Part shown: positions 23,795 to 33,401 of the stretch, piece after piece
How the letters are laid out: each line of letters starts with the position of its first letter
How positions within the stretch are numbered: position 1 is the first letter of the stretch
Assembly: GCA_964429015.1 (NCBI GenBank)
Contig: CAYSAM010000001.1
Span: 42,395-106,394, forward strand
Direction of reading: 5' to 3'
DNA length: 64,000 nt
From: MFAQ01 sp964429015
GTDB taxonomy: Bacteria; Patescibacteriota; Microgenomatia; UBA1400; MFAQ01
Program-made: the position numbers and the translations under genes
The notes under the pieces: model-generated
What the model was told of the DNA's origin: nothing
Database searches by the model: none
The model's input: only the letters and a program-made list of their open reading frames with translations

Positions 23795-25183
23795 ATGACC
23801 AAATCTGAATTGATAAAAGGATCCATTCCCTTAATTTTTGGAGTTTTGATAATAGTAGTGGTGGTTTTGGTTATTCCCAACGCAGTGCAGTATGTAGGGA
23901 AGGCTTCGGGAACAAATGCGAATATTTTGGTAAATTATGAGGGGGTGCTGGGTAAAATGCCGACACCATGGAGAAACTTAGCGCAAGGAGGAGAAGAACC
24001 AAAAGAAATGCTAGCTAATGTAGTTCCCCAAACAAAAGCTTTGAATCCAGAATACATTAGACTCGATCATATCTATGATGCCTTTAAGGTGGTAAATAAA
24101 AAAGATGGACAACTAACTTACGATTGGACCGGCTTAGATGAGGCAGTAAGAGTTATTTTGGCTACCGGAGCAAAACCCTTTTTATCACTTTCGTATATGC
24201 CAGAAGTAATTAGTACTGGCGACATGATTGCACCCGCCAAAGATTGGAACGAGTGGGGGCAAGTAACCCAAGCTACAATTGAACATTATTCTGGTAGAGG
24301 TGCAATGAATATTGATGGAGTAATTTATGAAGTTTGGAATGAGCCGGATTTATTTGGAGGCTATAAAACATATGGAGATAAAAATTATTTGGAAATGTAC
24401 TCCGCTTCGGCGAGAGCGGCAAATAGAGCAAAAAATGTTAATCGCTTTGAGATTGGAGGTCCTGCTACTACTGGCTTGTACCAAAACTGGGTGGAGAGAT
24501 TAATAAAATACGTAGATGCTAGTAATTTAAGAATGGATTTTGTTAGCTGGCACCGATATGACTACGACTTGGAACAATTTGAGAAGGACGCAAAACAAGC
24601 TAGAGCTTGGGCAGAAAATATACCTGCTTTGGTAAATTTAAAATATTATGTAACCGAATGGGGACACAATAGTGAAAACGATAAAGGTTACGATGGTAAG
24701 TTTGGAGCTATTCACACTCTAGCTGGATCTAGAGCAATGATGGGAGCTATAGACAGAGCTTTTGTTTTTGAGATTAAAGATGGACCTGGAACAGAAAAAT
24801 ACTGGAGCAGATGGGGACTAATGACTCACGAAAAATTTGGAGCACCAGAAAAAAAACCAAGGTACTTTGCTTTGGATTTTTTAAACGATCTGGGAAATAT
24901 TCGTTTGAGTGTTTCGGGAGAAGGATCTTGGGTGAAAAGTATCGCCTCTATGGATGACACGGGAAATATTAGAATGATGGTAGTAAATTATGACCAAAAA
25001 AGTTCTCACACTGAGTCTGTACCGTTGAGATTTGAAAATTTACCAAAGATGACATTTAAATATATCCGTAAAGATTTTATGGGAGCAACAAAAACTCAAC
25101 AGATAGCAACTACGGAAGCAAATTGGAAAACAACAGAGCTTTTTGCTCCAAATACAGCAGCAATGATCAGCTTGGAGTTTTGA
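23795..25183 (+). CDS. Membrane-anchored GH39-like glycoside hydrolase
   Basis: The 462-residue protein has an N-terminal membrane anchor (about residues 11-31) and then a TIM-barrel glycosidase. The acid/base motif VWNEPDLFGG (Glu at about 182) and the nucleophile motif YYVTEWGHNS (Glu at about 287) fit clan GH-A, closest to GH39 xylosidase/iduronidase-type enzymes. Other barrel landmarks are NPEYIRLDHIYDAF, AKPFLSLSYMPE and DFVSWHRYDYD. A small C-terminal beta domain (MMVVNYDQKSSHTESVPLRF) follows. It probably acts outside the cell on polysaccharides or glycoproteins. The substrate is unknown. It is convergent with a small anchored protein whose gene starts one base later. Confidence 0.82.
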   Translation: MTKSELIKGSIPLIFGVLIIVVVVLVIPNAVQYVGKASGTNANILVNYEGVLGKMPTPWRNLAQGGEEPKEMLANVVPQTKALNPEYIRLDHIYDAFKVVNKKDGQLTYDWTGLDEAVRVILATGAKPFLSLSYMPEVISTGDMIAPAKDWNEWGQVTQATIEHYSGRGAMNIDGVIYEVWNEPDLFGGYKTYGDKNYLEMYSASARAANRAKNVNRFEIGGPATTGLYQNWVERLIKYVDASNLRMDFVSWHRYDYDLEQFEKDAKQARAWAENIPALVNLKYYVTEWGHNSENDKGYDGKFGAIHTLAGSRAMMGAIDRAFVFEIKDGPGTEKYWSRWGLMTHEKFGAPEKKPRYFALDFLNDLGNIRLSVSGEGSWVKSIASMDDTGNIRMMVVNYDQKSSHTESVPLRFENLPKMTFKYIRKDFMGATKTQQIATTEANWKTTELFAPNTAAMISLEF

Positions 25184-25699
25184 TTACAAAAACCTCATGA
25201 TGTTTTTGTAAGTACCAGACACACCAACAAACAATAGTTCAACATTATATTTACTATTGGCACTATCGCCAAACTCCCAAGTTGCAGACCAGATATTGGT
25301 TTTTGGATCTGGTGTTTTTTGCAGCGAAACTTTTTGATTTGAGGCAGAATCGGTATTAAAACTAAGTTCTGCAGAGGTAACTTTTTCGGTAACTGGAAAA
25401 ATAACCGAGATGGTTTGTTTTTCACCCTTTTTGACGCGAAGGGGATTAAAGATAATCTGTGTTGCTTTTGGACCTACGACATCGGTGCCATGAGAGAGAT
25501 TGTAGGTTTGTTCTCCCGCTGGCAGTTGATAGTTTTTTACTTGATTTATAACCTGGTCAGTTTCTTTTTTTGGACTTTCTACACTAATACTTTGGGGAGC
25601 TGATTTGTTAGAAGCAAATTTAATTTTGCCAAAATAAAAATAGCTAAGTAGTGAAAGTAAAATTAGTAACAAAAAAAGTAGAAGGTTTTTTATGGTCAT
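25184..25699 (-). CDS. Small membrane-anchored protein with Ig-like C-terminal domain
   Basis: I do not recognise this 171-residue protein. Residues 4-24 (KNLLLFLLLILLSLLSYFYFG) form an N-terminal anchor, then a charged linker to about residue 55. The rest is strand-rich (RVKKGEKQTISVIFPV, SAELSFNTDSASNQ, YNVELLFVGVSGTYKNIMRFL), consistent with an Ig-like or beta-sandwich domain outside the cell. It starts four bases after the giant LamG gene on the same strand, so the two are probably cotranscribed and may act together at the surface. Confidence 0.6.
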   Translation of the reverse strand: MTIKNLLLFLLLILLSLLSYFYFGKIKFASNKSAPQSISVESPKKETDQVINQVKNYQLPAGEQTYNLSHGTDVVGPKATQIIFNPLRVKKGEKQTISVIFPVTEKVTSAELSFNTDSASNQKVSLQKTPDPKTNIWSATWEFGDSANSKYNVELLFVGVSGTYKNIMRFL

Positions 25700-25702
25700 G
25701 TT

Positions 25703-28700
25703 TTAAGGATAAACGTAACGAATAATGACAACGCCGGAGCCGCCTGCACCACCGTGGCAGGTGCCATTTAATGCCTGGTATTCGGCACCGCCGCCGCCTC
25801 CGCCAGTATTGGCTGTACCATCGGTACCGCTGTTGTTGGCTACACAGGTGCCCGTACCTCCTCCACCAAGACCTCCATGAATAGTAGTAGGTGTACACGA
25901 CTGGACTGAATAGCCACCACCGCCGCCTCCGCCCGCATAATAAACACTACTGCCAGTAATAGATGAGGCTAAACCATCTCCGCCAAAGCCAGATCGACCT
26001 ACTTGATAGGACTCGCCTGCTGCCCCGGCTCCTCCTCCGCCGCCTGAGTAGTAGGGACTAAAGCGACCTCCTCCACCGTTATTACCCTGTCCAACTGTGG
26101 CATTTCCCCCTACAGTAGTACCAGCATTGCTTCTTGCGGCGCCGCCGCCACCAGAGCCACCGTCTTTAGCAACATTTACACCGTAATAGCCACCACCACC
26201 ACCACCAATGGCAGTGAAGCCGCCGAAGCTAGAATTTTGACCGTTTGTACCATACCAAACAGGAACACTGGTCTGACTTCCACCAGCTCCACCCAGTCCA
26301 ACAACTACAGGGTAAGTTTGGGCTGTTGTACTTAAACCAGAGCCACTAATTAGACCGCCTCCGCCGCCGCCGCCGCCCATACCGGATCCGCCGCCGCCGC
26401 CGCCAGCGACAATTAAGTACTCAACACTTCTTGAACCACAACTAACAACAAAGTTCCCTGAAGCATTGAAAGTATGAACTTTGTAACCAGAAATTGTTGT
26501 AGTAGTTCCACCACTAGCTAAGAAGTTGGTAGTGTTAGCACTATTATCATCACAGTCAGTATTATTTGTGGAGTAACCGTTTGGAGTGGTAGGTGTTGCT
26601 TGACAAAATGGAACTGCATTTCCTGTACCAAAACCATCACCATCAGAATCTAAGTAATAGTTGTAATCGACACAACAGAGATTTGTACTAGAAAAGGCGT
26701 TATCGTTGCAGTCAACTGTTTTAAGAGTAGCCAATAAGGCTTTGCGTCTGCCGTACTGGGGAGCTGTTTCGCCATACCATAGTTTTATTTCGCCATTAGT
26801 TACATCAGCGTATCCATCTGCATCACGATCTATACCCCAAAGTTTGGCACCTGGAGCAATTCTGGCACCAGTATTTGCCATAAAAAGAGTGCCACCGTTA
26901 AAGTTTATTTTGCCTGCGACCAAAGTTTCGTCACTATTTATAGTGACAGAACCTCCATTTAAGTTTAAATTGGATGAATTAATACTATTAGCGCCAACAG
27001 AATCTAAGCCAATAATATAACGGTTAGGATCGTCGCCATCTCTGTAGCGACTTAAAAAGTTGGTTGTATTTGTTACGGTCAAATCTCCAGAAATTGGAAT
27101 TATTTCGCCGGTATTTTGACCGAAGCTACTAAACGAAGTTTCAACACCGTCGGAGTTTTTGGCTTTGACACAAAAGGAGTAAACAATTTCCTCGTCTAGT
27201 CCGGTTGCAGTGACAATACCGGATTGACTCCAAGAACTTAAAGTTTGCCAAACAGCAGTGTTGCCATTGTCGGAGCCGTTTGCAGCTAAATAACTACCGC
27301 CAGATCCATCACAAGCACCGACGTCTTTGTAGATTGCGTAGGTGGTGTTTGAAGGGTTTGAATTTTCGTTTATGGTGACTTGGGCAGTAGTGAGAGTACG
27401 AACAGTGTTGGTAGTACCAGGAGTATTTGCAAGAGTGTAACGGCTGGCGGTAGAGGTAAAACGAGAGTTACCATTGTTGTTGTAACCGGCGACCTTACGA
27501 ATATAAGAAGTGTTAGGAGAGAGCCCTGTTTCGGTAATGCTCGCAATATTGGCAGCTGATAAAAAGTTAAGATAGGAACCGCTGCTATCAAAAAGCTTAA
27601 AACCTGTTTCGTTGCTTGCATTGTCAGTAAAATCCCAACGGATACTAGAACTAGTGAGAGCTGTTCCTGATAAAGTGGTAGGTGGTTCTGGCTGGTTTAT
27701 AACAGCAGAAAAAGTGACAGCAGAAATCGTAGCAGACCTGAGAGGGTTATTTTGAAAGATGGCGCGATACTGACCGTAAGTATTGTTAGTGCTACTAGTT
27801 ATAGTAGAGCCTGTGCTGGTAGTGAGATACTCACTTGATTTCAAATCATCAATCCAAACATTTCGACCTTCGTTGCTGTTTGTTAATTTAAAAACTAGTG
27901 AAGTCACACTATCAAAGTGAGAATCTATAGTGGTATTGTTTATATTCCAAAATTCTCTTTGCCACTTAAAAACATCAGCATAAATTGAAAAGCCAACACT
28001 GGGGAAAGTACTACTGGCATCCCAAGACGACACAGTAACTGCACCGGTAGAACTATTTACAGTATTTACTAACCCCTGTGCGATATACTCGGTACCGTCG
28101 TAATTTTCTTTGATGATTATTTTGTCACCAGGAAAGAGTTGGGCACCCTTACTAGTTAATCCATAGACAGTTGCATCGACAGTAAAAGTAGTGTCGGCAT
28201 TATTGGCAATTAAGTTACCGCTATCCAAATGAGCTCCAAAATCGATAGTTACAGAGTGAGTTCTAGCGCCATATTCATAAGCCTGACGAATTTCGTCGGC
28301 AGTACGAACACTGTCTGACATTCTCAATTCATCAATGCTGCCCAACCAAGGTGAAGTACTAGTGTTTGAAGTTGAAATATAGTTTACGGTAGAAGAAGTG
28401 CCAAGAGTGGCAGGGGCTCCAGTTCCAGATTTTGTTAGTACACCATTGATATAGATATAGTAGCTTGTACCACTTTTTACCCATGCTACATGATTCCACT
28501 GGTTCATTAATAATGACCCTCCCGTAGTGTCGTTGACAGTAAAATTTGAAACTCCCATTTGAAACAAAACTTGTGAACCGTACTGACCAATGCATAATAT
28601 AAGATTTTCACAATAAACATAATAAGTAGTGGCTGCTGTTTGGGCTGTGGGAAAAATCCAAGCGTCGATAGTTAAATTTGCTTTACTGTCGACAAGGGAT

Positions 28701-31700
28701 TGAGAACCCAAAGAAATATACTGGGATGTGGTAAATCCTCTGGCATTACCAATTTTCCCTGGAATAAATGTGGCACTAGTAGGTGTTCCATGAGCTAAGG
28801 TGTTAGATGAGTCTTTTAAGTATGCACCAGAGCCGGCTTTTTCTTCAAAGTGCCAAAAAGCAATAGTGTTTGCATCTGGCTGGTAGTTGGCGTAAGAAGA
28901 TTCACCAACTAAAAAATCTAAATAATTACCTGGTCTGTCGGCGGCAATATAAAAAGGGAGTGAGGTTTTGGCGGTTAGGTTGGCAGTTGACAAAGTTCTG
29001 GAGAAATAAATATCTCTACCAGCTCTATTTGTTTCGGCCATTTCTTCAGCAGTACGAACAATTGAGCTTATTCTAACCTCATCAAGTTTGCCAGAAAAAT
29101 AGTTGGTGGACTGTTTTCCTAAGGTTACATTGCTAGCACTAAAAGAAGTAGCTGTGGTAACAGCCACATGTTGCCATTTGTTAGCGACCAGCGTACTACT
29201 TACTGCACCATCAACATAAATGGTGGGAGAGGTAAACCCTGTGGCGGTTACAGTACCGGCATTAACCCAGATATAATGAGTGCCTCCATCTAAATCTATA
29301 AATCTTGTAGTGGTTGAGGTGGGATAAACCCAGAAGTCGACAGAGTTAATAGCTGTTCCATCGACAAGTGCACCAACACTAATATGGTCACTAGTGCCAT
29401 TGAAACTGCGGGAGTTGCCTATTAAACCAGTGGCGGTTGTTGTTCCTGTAGGGGTGCCGTGGTTTAGTTTTGTGGTGACGTCTTTTAAATAAGCACCGGT
29501 ACCACCAGTTTCATCCAGATGCCAAAATGCAGTAGTGTCTGTGTCGACTCGTGGAATTCCTGACTTTATTTTTACACTAGCGCTACCTTCTGTTTTTACA
29601 ACAGAGTCAGTGGTCGGCAAAAAAAGCGTGCTATCCAGTGGTCTTTCGGTATAGTGAGTAGCTATTTCTGTAGCGGATTTGGCGGTGTTATAGATTTTTA
29701 TTTCATCTAGAGCACCAGAAAAATATTCACCAGAGCCACCAGTCCACTGTGACCCGTAAGTTCGACCAATTTTTAAGGCAACACTAGAATTGGCAAGAGT
29801 AATTGGAGAAGCAGCAGTGCTTTGGAGAGCGCCATTTATATAAAGTTTTAAATTTGTTCCGTCGGACACTACGGCATAGTGATACCAAGTGCTTGCTGTC
29901 CACGAAGTGGTAGTAGAAGCAATGCTGACAGTATTTGCAGTTCCCCATTTGGCGACACCCGACGTATTTGAAACTCCACCAGCCAAACTAAAGGATCCTG
30001 ATACGTACAGATCTCCATTGTTAACACTAAGTGAGTTAACTTGAGCGTTAGTACCTGTTCCTACAGCAGACCAAGATGAACCATTCCACTTAGCGATATT
30101 GTTTACAGAAGTTCCTCCGGCGGNNNNNNNNNNNNNNNNNNNNNNNNNNNNNNNNNNNNNNNNNNNNNNNNNNNNNNNNNNNNNNNNNNNNNNNNNNNNN
30201 NNNNNNNNNNNNNNNNNNNNNNNACCAGTTATTCCTGTCCCTACAGCAGACCAAGATGAACCATTCCACTTAGCGATACCAGAAGTATTTGCCACCCCAC
30301 CAGCAGAAGTAAACTCTCCACCGGTATATAAATTTCCACCATAAACAGCAATCCCATAAGCCGCTCCATTTAGTCCGGTACCGAGGGCAGACCAAGCACT
30401 GCCGTTCCACTTGGCGATGTTGCTTGCAGAAAACCCACCAGCGATAGAGAACTGCCCAACTGCGTGCAAGATATTATTAAAAACGGTTTTTTGGCCATTT
30501 ATTGCGGTTGTTGACCCATCAACAATTCCAGTACCGAGGGCAGACCAAGCACTGCCGTTCCACTTGGCGATACTTGCGCCTGGTGATGTAAAAAAACCAG
30601 AAGCATATAGAGATCCGGCCCATGGAGTAATAGATATGACGTTTCCCGTTATTCCCGAACTCAAGGTAGACCAACTTTTTGAAGTATTATCTTTTACAAC
30701 AAATTTTAACTTTCCATCAGTTTTGTCTAAGAAAAGTTGATAATCACCTTTATCAAAAATACCTTGGTTATAGTCTGAACTGGTTGTAAAGTTGGCAGAA
30801 GGTTTAAACCACCCTTCTACAGTAATTGCAGAAGTGGGAGAAAGAGAAGCGTTGGAAGATACAGATATTGAATCACTAGTGCCATTAAAATTTCGGGCGT
30901 TGCCGTAGACGCCATCAACTACAGTTGTCCCAGTTACGGTTCCATTACTTGCAGCAATATTATCTACAACAGTAGAACCAGACGATTCATCCATAGGCCA
31001 GTAAGCAACTAAGTTGGGATCGGTAGTAGATGAATTTGTCACGCTATCCATACTGTCTAGAGCGGTTTCACTCCCCACCGGGCGCCACTCTTCCCAAGTG
31101 CCGTCATTTGGGTCGGTACTATTACCCACTCTAGTCTGAAACTCAATATTTGCTGACTGAGAGTTGGAAACTATTTCTGCTTCACTAAGAGCGCGAGAAT
31201 AAAACCTGGTTGAATCTATAGCGCCATCAAAACCACCAACAGAACCACCAATATAAATACTGCTAGTTGTCGTAATGGCAGAATAACTTGTAACAGTACT
31301 GTCGGTTCCGGCCAAAACACCATCGACATAAATATTGGCGGCAACACCTCTGGTAACTGTAGCTACAAGGTGATGCCACTGTCCATCACTTATTTTTTTG
31401 GTGGCTGGATTAATCTGAACATCACAACCGGCAGTTGCTCCGTTGGTATCCACAAAAAAAACAACATTGCCATTGCCATCTAAACCTAGATAATAACCGT
31501 TTACACCACAACCCAAACCATTAGCATTATTATTTGAGATAATCTCACTACTGACATCGTTTGTTTTGATCCAAGTTTCTATAGTTAGATCTGAACTGTT
31601 TACATCTAGCAAGTTATTTGCTGGATTGGTGATCGATAGTGTGTCGGCAGTGGCCATAGAACTTAGAGATATTGCGCCGGCGCCCCAACGCTTGTTATTA

Positions 31701-33355
31701 CTGGTCCACCCCGACGCAGCAGCCTGATCTTGGCTGGCTGTAGAAGCAAAGTTGTTTAAAGTAAAATCTAATGCTGCCGTACCTTCTGCGTTATCGGCGG
31801 TGGTACCACTGGTTTCGTTGAAGTTCCATTGGGCAACTAGACCAGTATTGGAAGAAAGTGTTTCGCCATCTCCGGTAGGAGTTCCTATTTCTGTCCACAA
31901 TAAAGGGTTCCAAGAGGCAACTGTGCCATAAAAATCGACTACATCTGAAGAATAAAAAGACGATGGTCTAAAACTGGCATCACTTTTTATTTCTTCTTTA
32001 GTTCTTGATACGTTGGATATTTTAAGATCGTCAATGGTACCGCTAAAAAAGTTACTACTACCTGCCGCACCTACACCAATATAGGTAACATAGTTTCTGT
32101 TTGAGTGTAGTATGTTTTGCGAGTCACTTGCTACCTCTTTACCATTTATATACAGTTTTCGACCTCCAGGAGTCCAAGTAGCAGCTACGTGAGTCCATGT
32201 GTTTATAGGTATTTGATTGCTTACAGTAGTAATGGTGTTTCCACTACTAGTGTAATAAATCAATTGACCTGTACTGCCAACATGAAGTGAAGTGTCACTG
32301 TTTGAGTCGGCATAAAAAATAGTTTGAGTTCCAGAAATAACATTGGGGTTGATCCAAGCTTCAATGGAACCGTCTGGCAAATCTAGATCCACAACAGAAC
32401 CCTGTGAATAATTTACAGTATTACTCAACAAACCAGAATGATAATCAAAAACACCACCAGAAACACATGTGGCTCCACCGACCGCAGTAAGGGTATTACC
32501 ATTTCCACTAGAGTCTGTTGTACAAGATCCACTATTAAAGTGATAAAGTGCAAGTGTTTTTGGGTCAGAAACTGCCTCTTGGTAACTACTATTAATAAGC
32601 GGATTGCCAGCTGAACCAGAGTCTGCGGTGCGGCTGTAAATTCCTGTGGCAAATTCTGCGGAGGTATCGTAGACAAAAGTAGGGTCGATAACGATTGGAT
32701 AAGCTCTGTTTTTGTCAGTAAGCCAAGCTTCTGGTAAAGAAAGTGATATTTGATACAGTTCGGAATTTTCTTTTGAGGGTCTGATTTTTAGAGAAACATT
32801 ATCAGTTCTTTGACCGTTGGCGTCGATGGCAAAAGGTTTTTCGATATGGAATTGATACTGATTGGCAGAGTTAAAGAAGAAACGGCTGTAACTGCCATCG
32901 AGATTTTTTTTGGGAGAAGCATTTTGAGTGTTTAGAGTAAAGTTATAGTTTATATTCTCAGAAATTGACTTAATAATAATTTCTTCTTTGATCCCATTTG
33001 CCAAAGTGGTATATGAAAAATCAGTTTTGGGATCAACATTGCGAAAAAAAACGGTGTTTTCTTTTTTTTCTACAGAACCCTCAGAACTTCCTTCGTATTT
33101 GAGCAAGACCCCGCCACCTGCTTTGGTAGAAAAAGCTACCGTAGGAACAGAAGATTTTTGAGTAGCTATTTTGGTACTAAACAAAGTGTTTTTTGCCTCA
33201 TAAAGATAGTCGTTATTACTTGTCACCTTAATGGTGGGGGGCTTGATTTTTTTGGGAAAAAAGTAGACAAGGGGGAGGGTTAAAAGAAATGACAATAACA
33301 AAAGATACCAATAATTGAATCCACCTGCTATGAATTTTTGCTTAAGTTTTGTCAT
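25703..33355 (-). CDS. Giant membrane-anchored surface protein with LamG, propeller-like, FN3 and Gly-rich domains
   Basis: The protein has about 2550 residues, with 34 unknown at a scaffold gap. An N-terminal membrane segment lies at about 15-34. Five LamG/concanavalin-type domains follow, each opening with a motif like ALYHFNSGS, AQWNFNETSG or AYWPMDESSG and ending in DDLKI/DEIKI plus a helix: about 265-455, 500-740, 780-1240 (interrupted), 1275-1445 and 1490-1700. The third is split by residues 890-1140, an array of units of about 50 residues with AKWNGSAWSALGTG. Two FN3-like domains lie at about 1885-2070, acidic calcium-type motifs (DRDADGYAD, DSDGDGFG, DCDDN) at 2170-2270, and a Gly-rich domain ends in GGSGVVIIRYVYP. 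It is probably an adhesin or ligand-binding protein. Confidence 0.85.
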   Translation of the reverse strand: MTKLKQKFIAGGFNYWYLLLLSFLLTLPLVYFFPKKIKPPTIKVTSNNDYLYEAKNTLFSTKIATQKSSVPTVAFSTKAGGGVLLKYEGSSEGSVEKKENTVFFRNVDPKTDFSYTTLANGIKEEIIIKSISENINYNFTLNTQNASPKKNLDGSYSRFFFNSANQYQFHIEKPFAIDANGQRTDNVSLKIRPSKENSELYQISLSLPEAWLTDKNRAYPIVIDPTFVYDTSAEFATGIYSRTADSGSAGNPLINSSYQEAVSDPKTLALYHFNSGSCTTDSSGNGNTLTAVGGATCVSGGVFDYHSGLLSNTVNYSQGSVVDLDLPDGSIEAWINPNVISGTQTIFYADSNSDTSLHVGSTGQLIYYTSSGNTITTVSNQIPINTWTHVAATWTPGGRKLYINGKEVASDSQNILHSNRNYVTYIGVGAAGSSNFFSGTIDDLKISNVSRTKEEIKSDASFRPSSFYSSDVVDFYGTVASWNPLLWTEIGTPTGDGETLSSNTGLVAQWNFNETSGTTADNAEGTAALDFTLNNFASTASQDQAAASGWTSNNKRWGAGAISLSSMATADTLSITNPANNLLDVNSSDLTIETWIKTNDVSSEIISNNNANGLGCGVNGYYLGLDGNGNVVFFVDTNGATAGCDVQINPATKKISDGQWHHLVATVTRGVAANIYVDGVLAGTDSTVTSYSAITTTSSIYIGGSVGGFDGAIDSTRFYSRALSEAEIVSNSQSANIEFQTRVGNSTDPNDGTWEEWRPVGSETALDSMDSVTNSSTTDPNLVAYWPMDESSGSTVVDNIAASNGTVTGTTVVDGVYGNARNFNGTSDSISVSSNASLSPTSAITVEGWFKPSANFTTSSDYNQGIFDKGDYQLFLDKTDGKLKFVVKDNTSKSWSTLSSGITGNVISITPWAGSLYASGFFTSPGASIAKWNGSAWSALGTGIVDGSTTAINGQKTVFNNILHAVGQFSIAGGFSASNIAKWNGSAWSALGTGLNGAAYGIAVYGGNLYTGGEFTSAGGVANTSGIAKWNGSSWSAVGTGITGXXXXXXXXXXXXXXXXXXXXXXXXXXXXXXXXXXAGGTSVNNIAKWNGSSWSAVGTGTNAQVNSLSVNNGDLYVSGSFSLAGGVSNTSGVAKWGTANTVSIASTTTSWTASTWYHYAVVSDGTNLKLYINGALQSTAASPITLANSSVALKIGRTYGSQWTGGSGEYFSGALDEIKIYNTAKSATEIATHYTERPLDSTLFLPTTDSVVKTEGSASVKIKSGIPRVDTDTTAFWHLDETGGTGAYLKDVTTKLNHGTPTGTTTATGLIGNSRSFNGTSDHISVGALVDGTAINSVDFWVYPTSTTTRFIDLDGGTHYIWVNAGTVTATGFTSPTIYVDGAVSSTLVANKWQHVAVTTATSFSASNVTLGKQSTNYFSGKLDEVRISSIVRTAEEMAETNRAGRDIYFSRTLSTANLTAKTSLPFYIAADRPGNYLDFLVGESSYANYQPDANTIAFWHFEEKAGSGAYLKDSSNTLAHGTPTSATFIPGKIGNARGFTTSQYISLGSQSLVDSKANLTIDAWIFPTAQTAATTYYVYCENLILCIGQYGSQVLFQMGVSNFTVNDTTGGSLLMNQWNHVAWVKSGTSYYIYINGVLTKSGTGAPATLGTSSTVNYISTSNTSTSPWLGSIDELRMSDSVRTADEIRQAYEYGARTHSVTIDFGAHLDSGNLIANNADTTFTVDATVYGLTSKGAQLFPGDKIIIKENYDGTEYIAQGLVNTVNSSTGAVTVSSWDASSTFPSVGFSIYADVFKWQREFWNINNTTIDSHFDSVTSLVFKLTNSNEGRNVWIDDLKSSEYLTTSTGSTITSSTNNTYGQYRAIFQNNPLRSATISAVTFSAVINQPEPPTTLSGTALTSSSIRWDFTDNASNETGFKLFDSSGSYLNFLSAANIASITETGLSPNTSYIRKVAGYNNNGNSRFTSTASRYTLANTPGTTNTVRTLTTAQVTINENSNPSNTTYAIYKDVGACDGSGGSYLAANGSDNGNTAVWQTLSSWSQSGIVTATGLDEEIVYSFCVKAKNSDGVETSFSSFGQNTGEIIPISGDLTVTNTTNFLSRYRDGDDPNRYIIGLDSVGANSINSSNLNLNGGSVTINSDETLVAGKINFNGGTLFMANTGARIAPGAKLWGIDRDADGYADVTNGEIKLWYGETAPQYGRRKALLATLKTVDCNDNAFSSTNLCCVDYNYYLDSDGDGFGTGNAVPFCQATPTTPNGYSTNNTDCDDNSANTTNFLASGGTTTTISGYKVHTFNASGNFVVSCGSRSVEYLIVAGGGGGGSGMGGGGGGGGLISGSGLSTTAQTYPVVVGLGGAGGSQTSVPVWYGTNGQNSSFGGFTAIGGGGGGYYGVNVAKDGGSGGGGAARSNAGTTVGGNATVGQGNNGGGGRFSPYYSGGGGGAGAAGESYQVGRSGFGGDGLASSITGSSVYYAGGGGGGGYSVQSCTPTTIHGGLGGGGTGTCVANNSGTDGTANTGGGGGGAEYQALNGTCHGGAGGSGVVIIRYVYP
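30124..30223. other. Scaffold gap (100 N) inside the giant surface gene
   Basis: Exactly 100 N, probably a placeholder length. The flanks carry near-identical copies of a repeat (GCAGACCAAGATGAACCATT on each side), so the assembly broke in the repeat array. The frame stays open on both sides if the true length is 1 mod 3. Confidence 0.95.
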
Positions 33356-33379
33356 TCCTCTAGATTCATTCTAGAGGAA
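33355..33379. repeat. Inverted repeat at the start of the giant gene
   Basis: TTCCTCTAGA and TCTAGAGGAA with a five-base loop. On the minus strand the second arm holds AGAGGA directly before ATG 33355, and the first arm and loop hold a TAGAAT box. If transcribed, the stem would hide the ribosome site. If TAGAAT is the -10, transcription begins inside the dyad. Confidence 0.5.
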
Positions 33380-33401
33380 ATAACAATGTTTTTCTAGACA
33401 C

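Noticed and set aside
26350..26400. Long CCGCCG-type low-complexity DNA
   Set aside because: It is the coding sequence for the Gly-rich domain of the surface protein, not a separate element.
29000..30700. Regular repeats that could suggest a CRISPR array
   Set aside because: Units are about 150 bases, remain in frame and encode a protein repeat; there are no spacers or cas genes.
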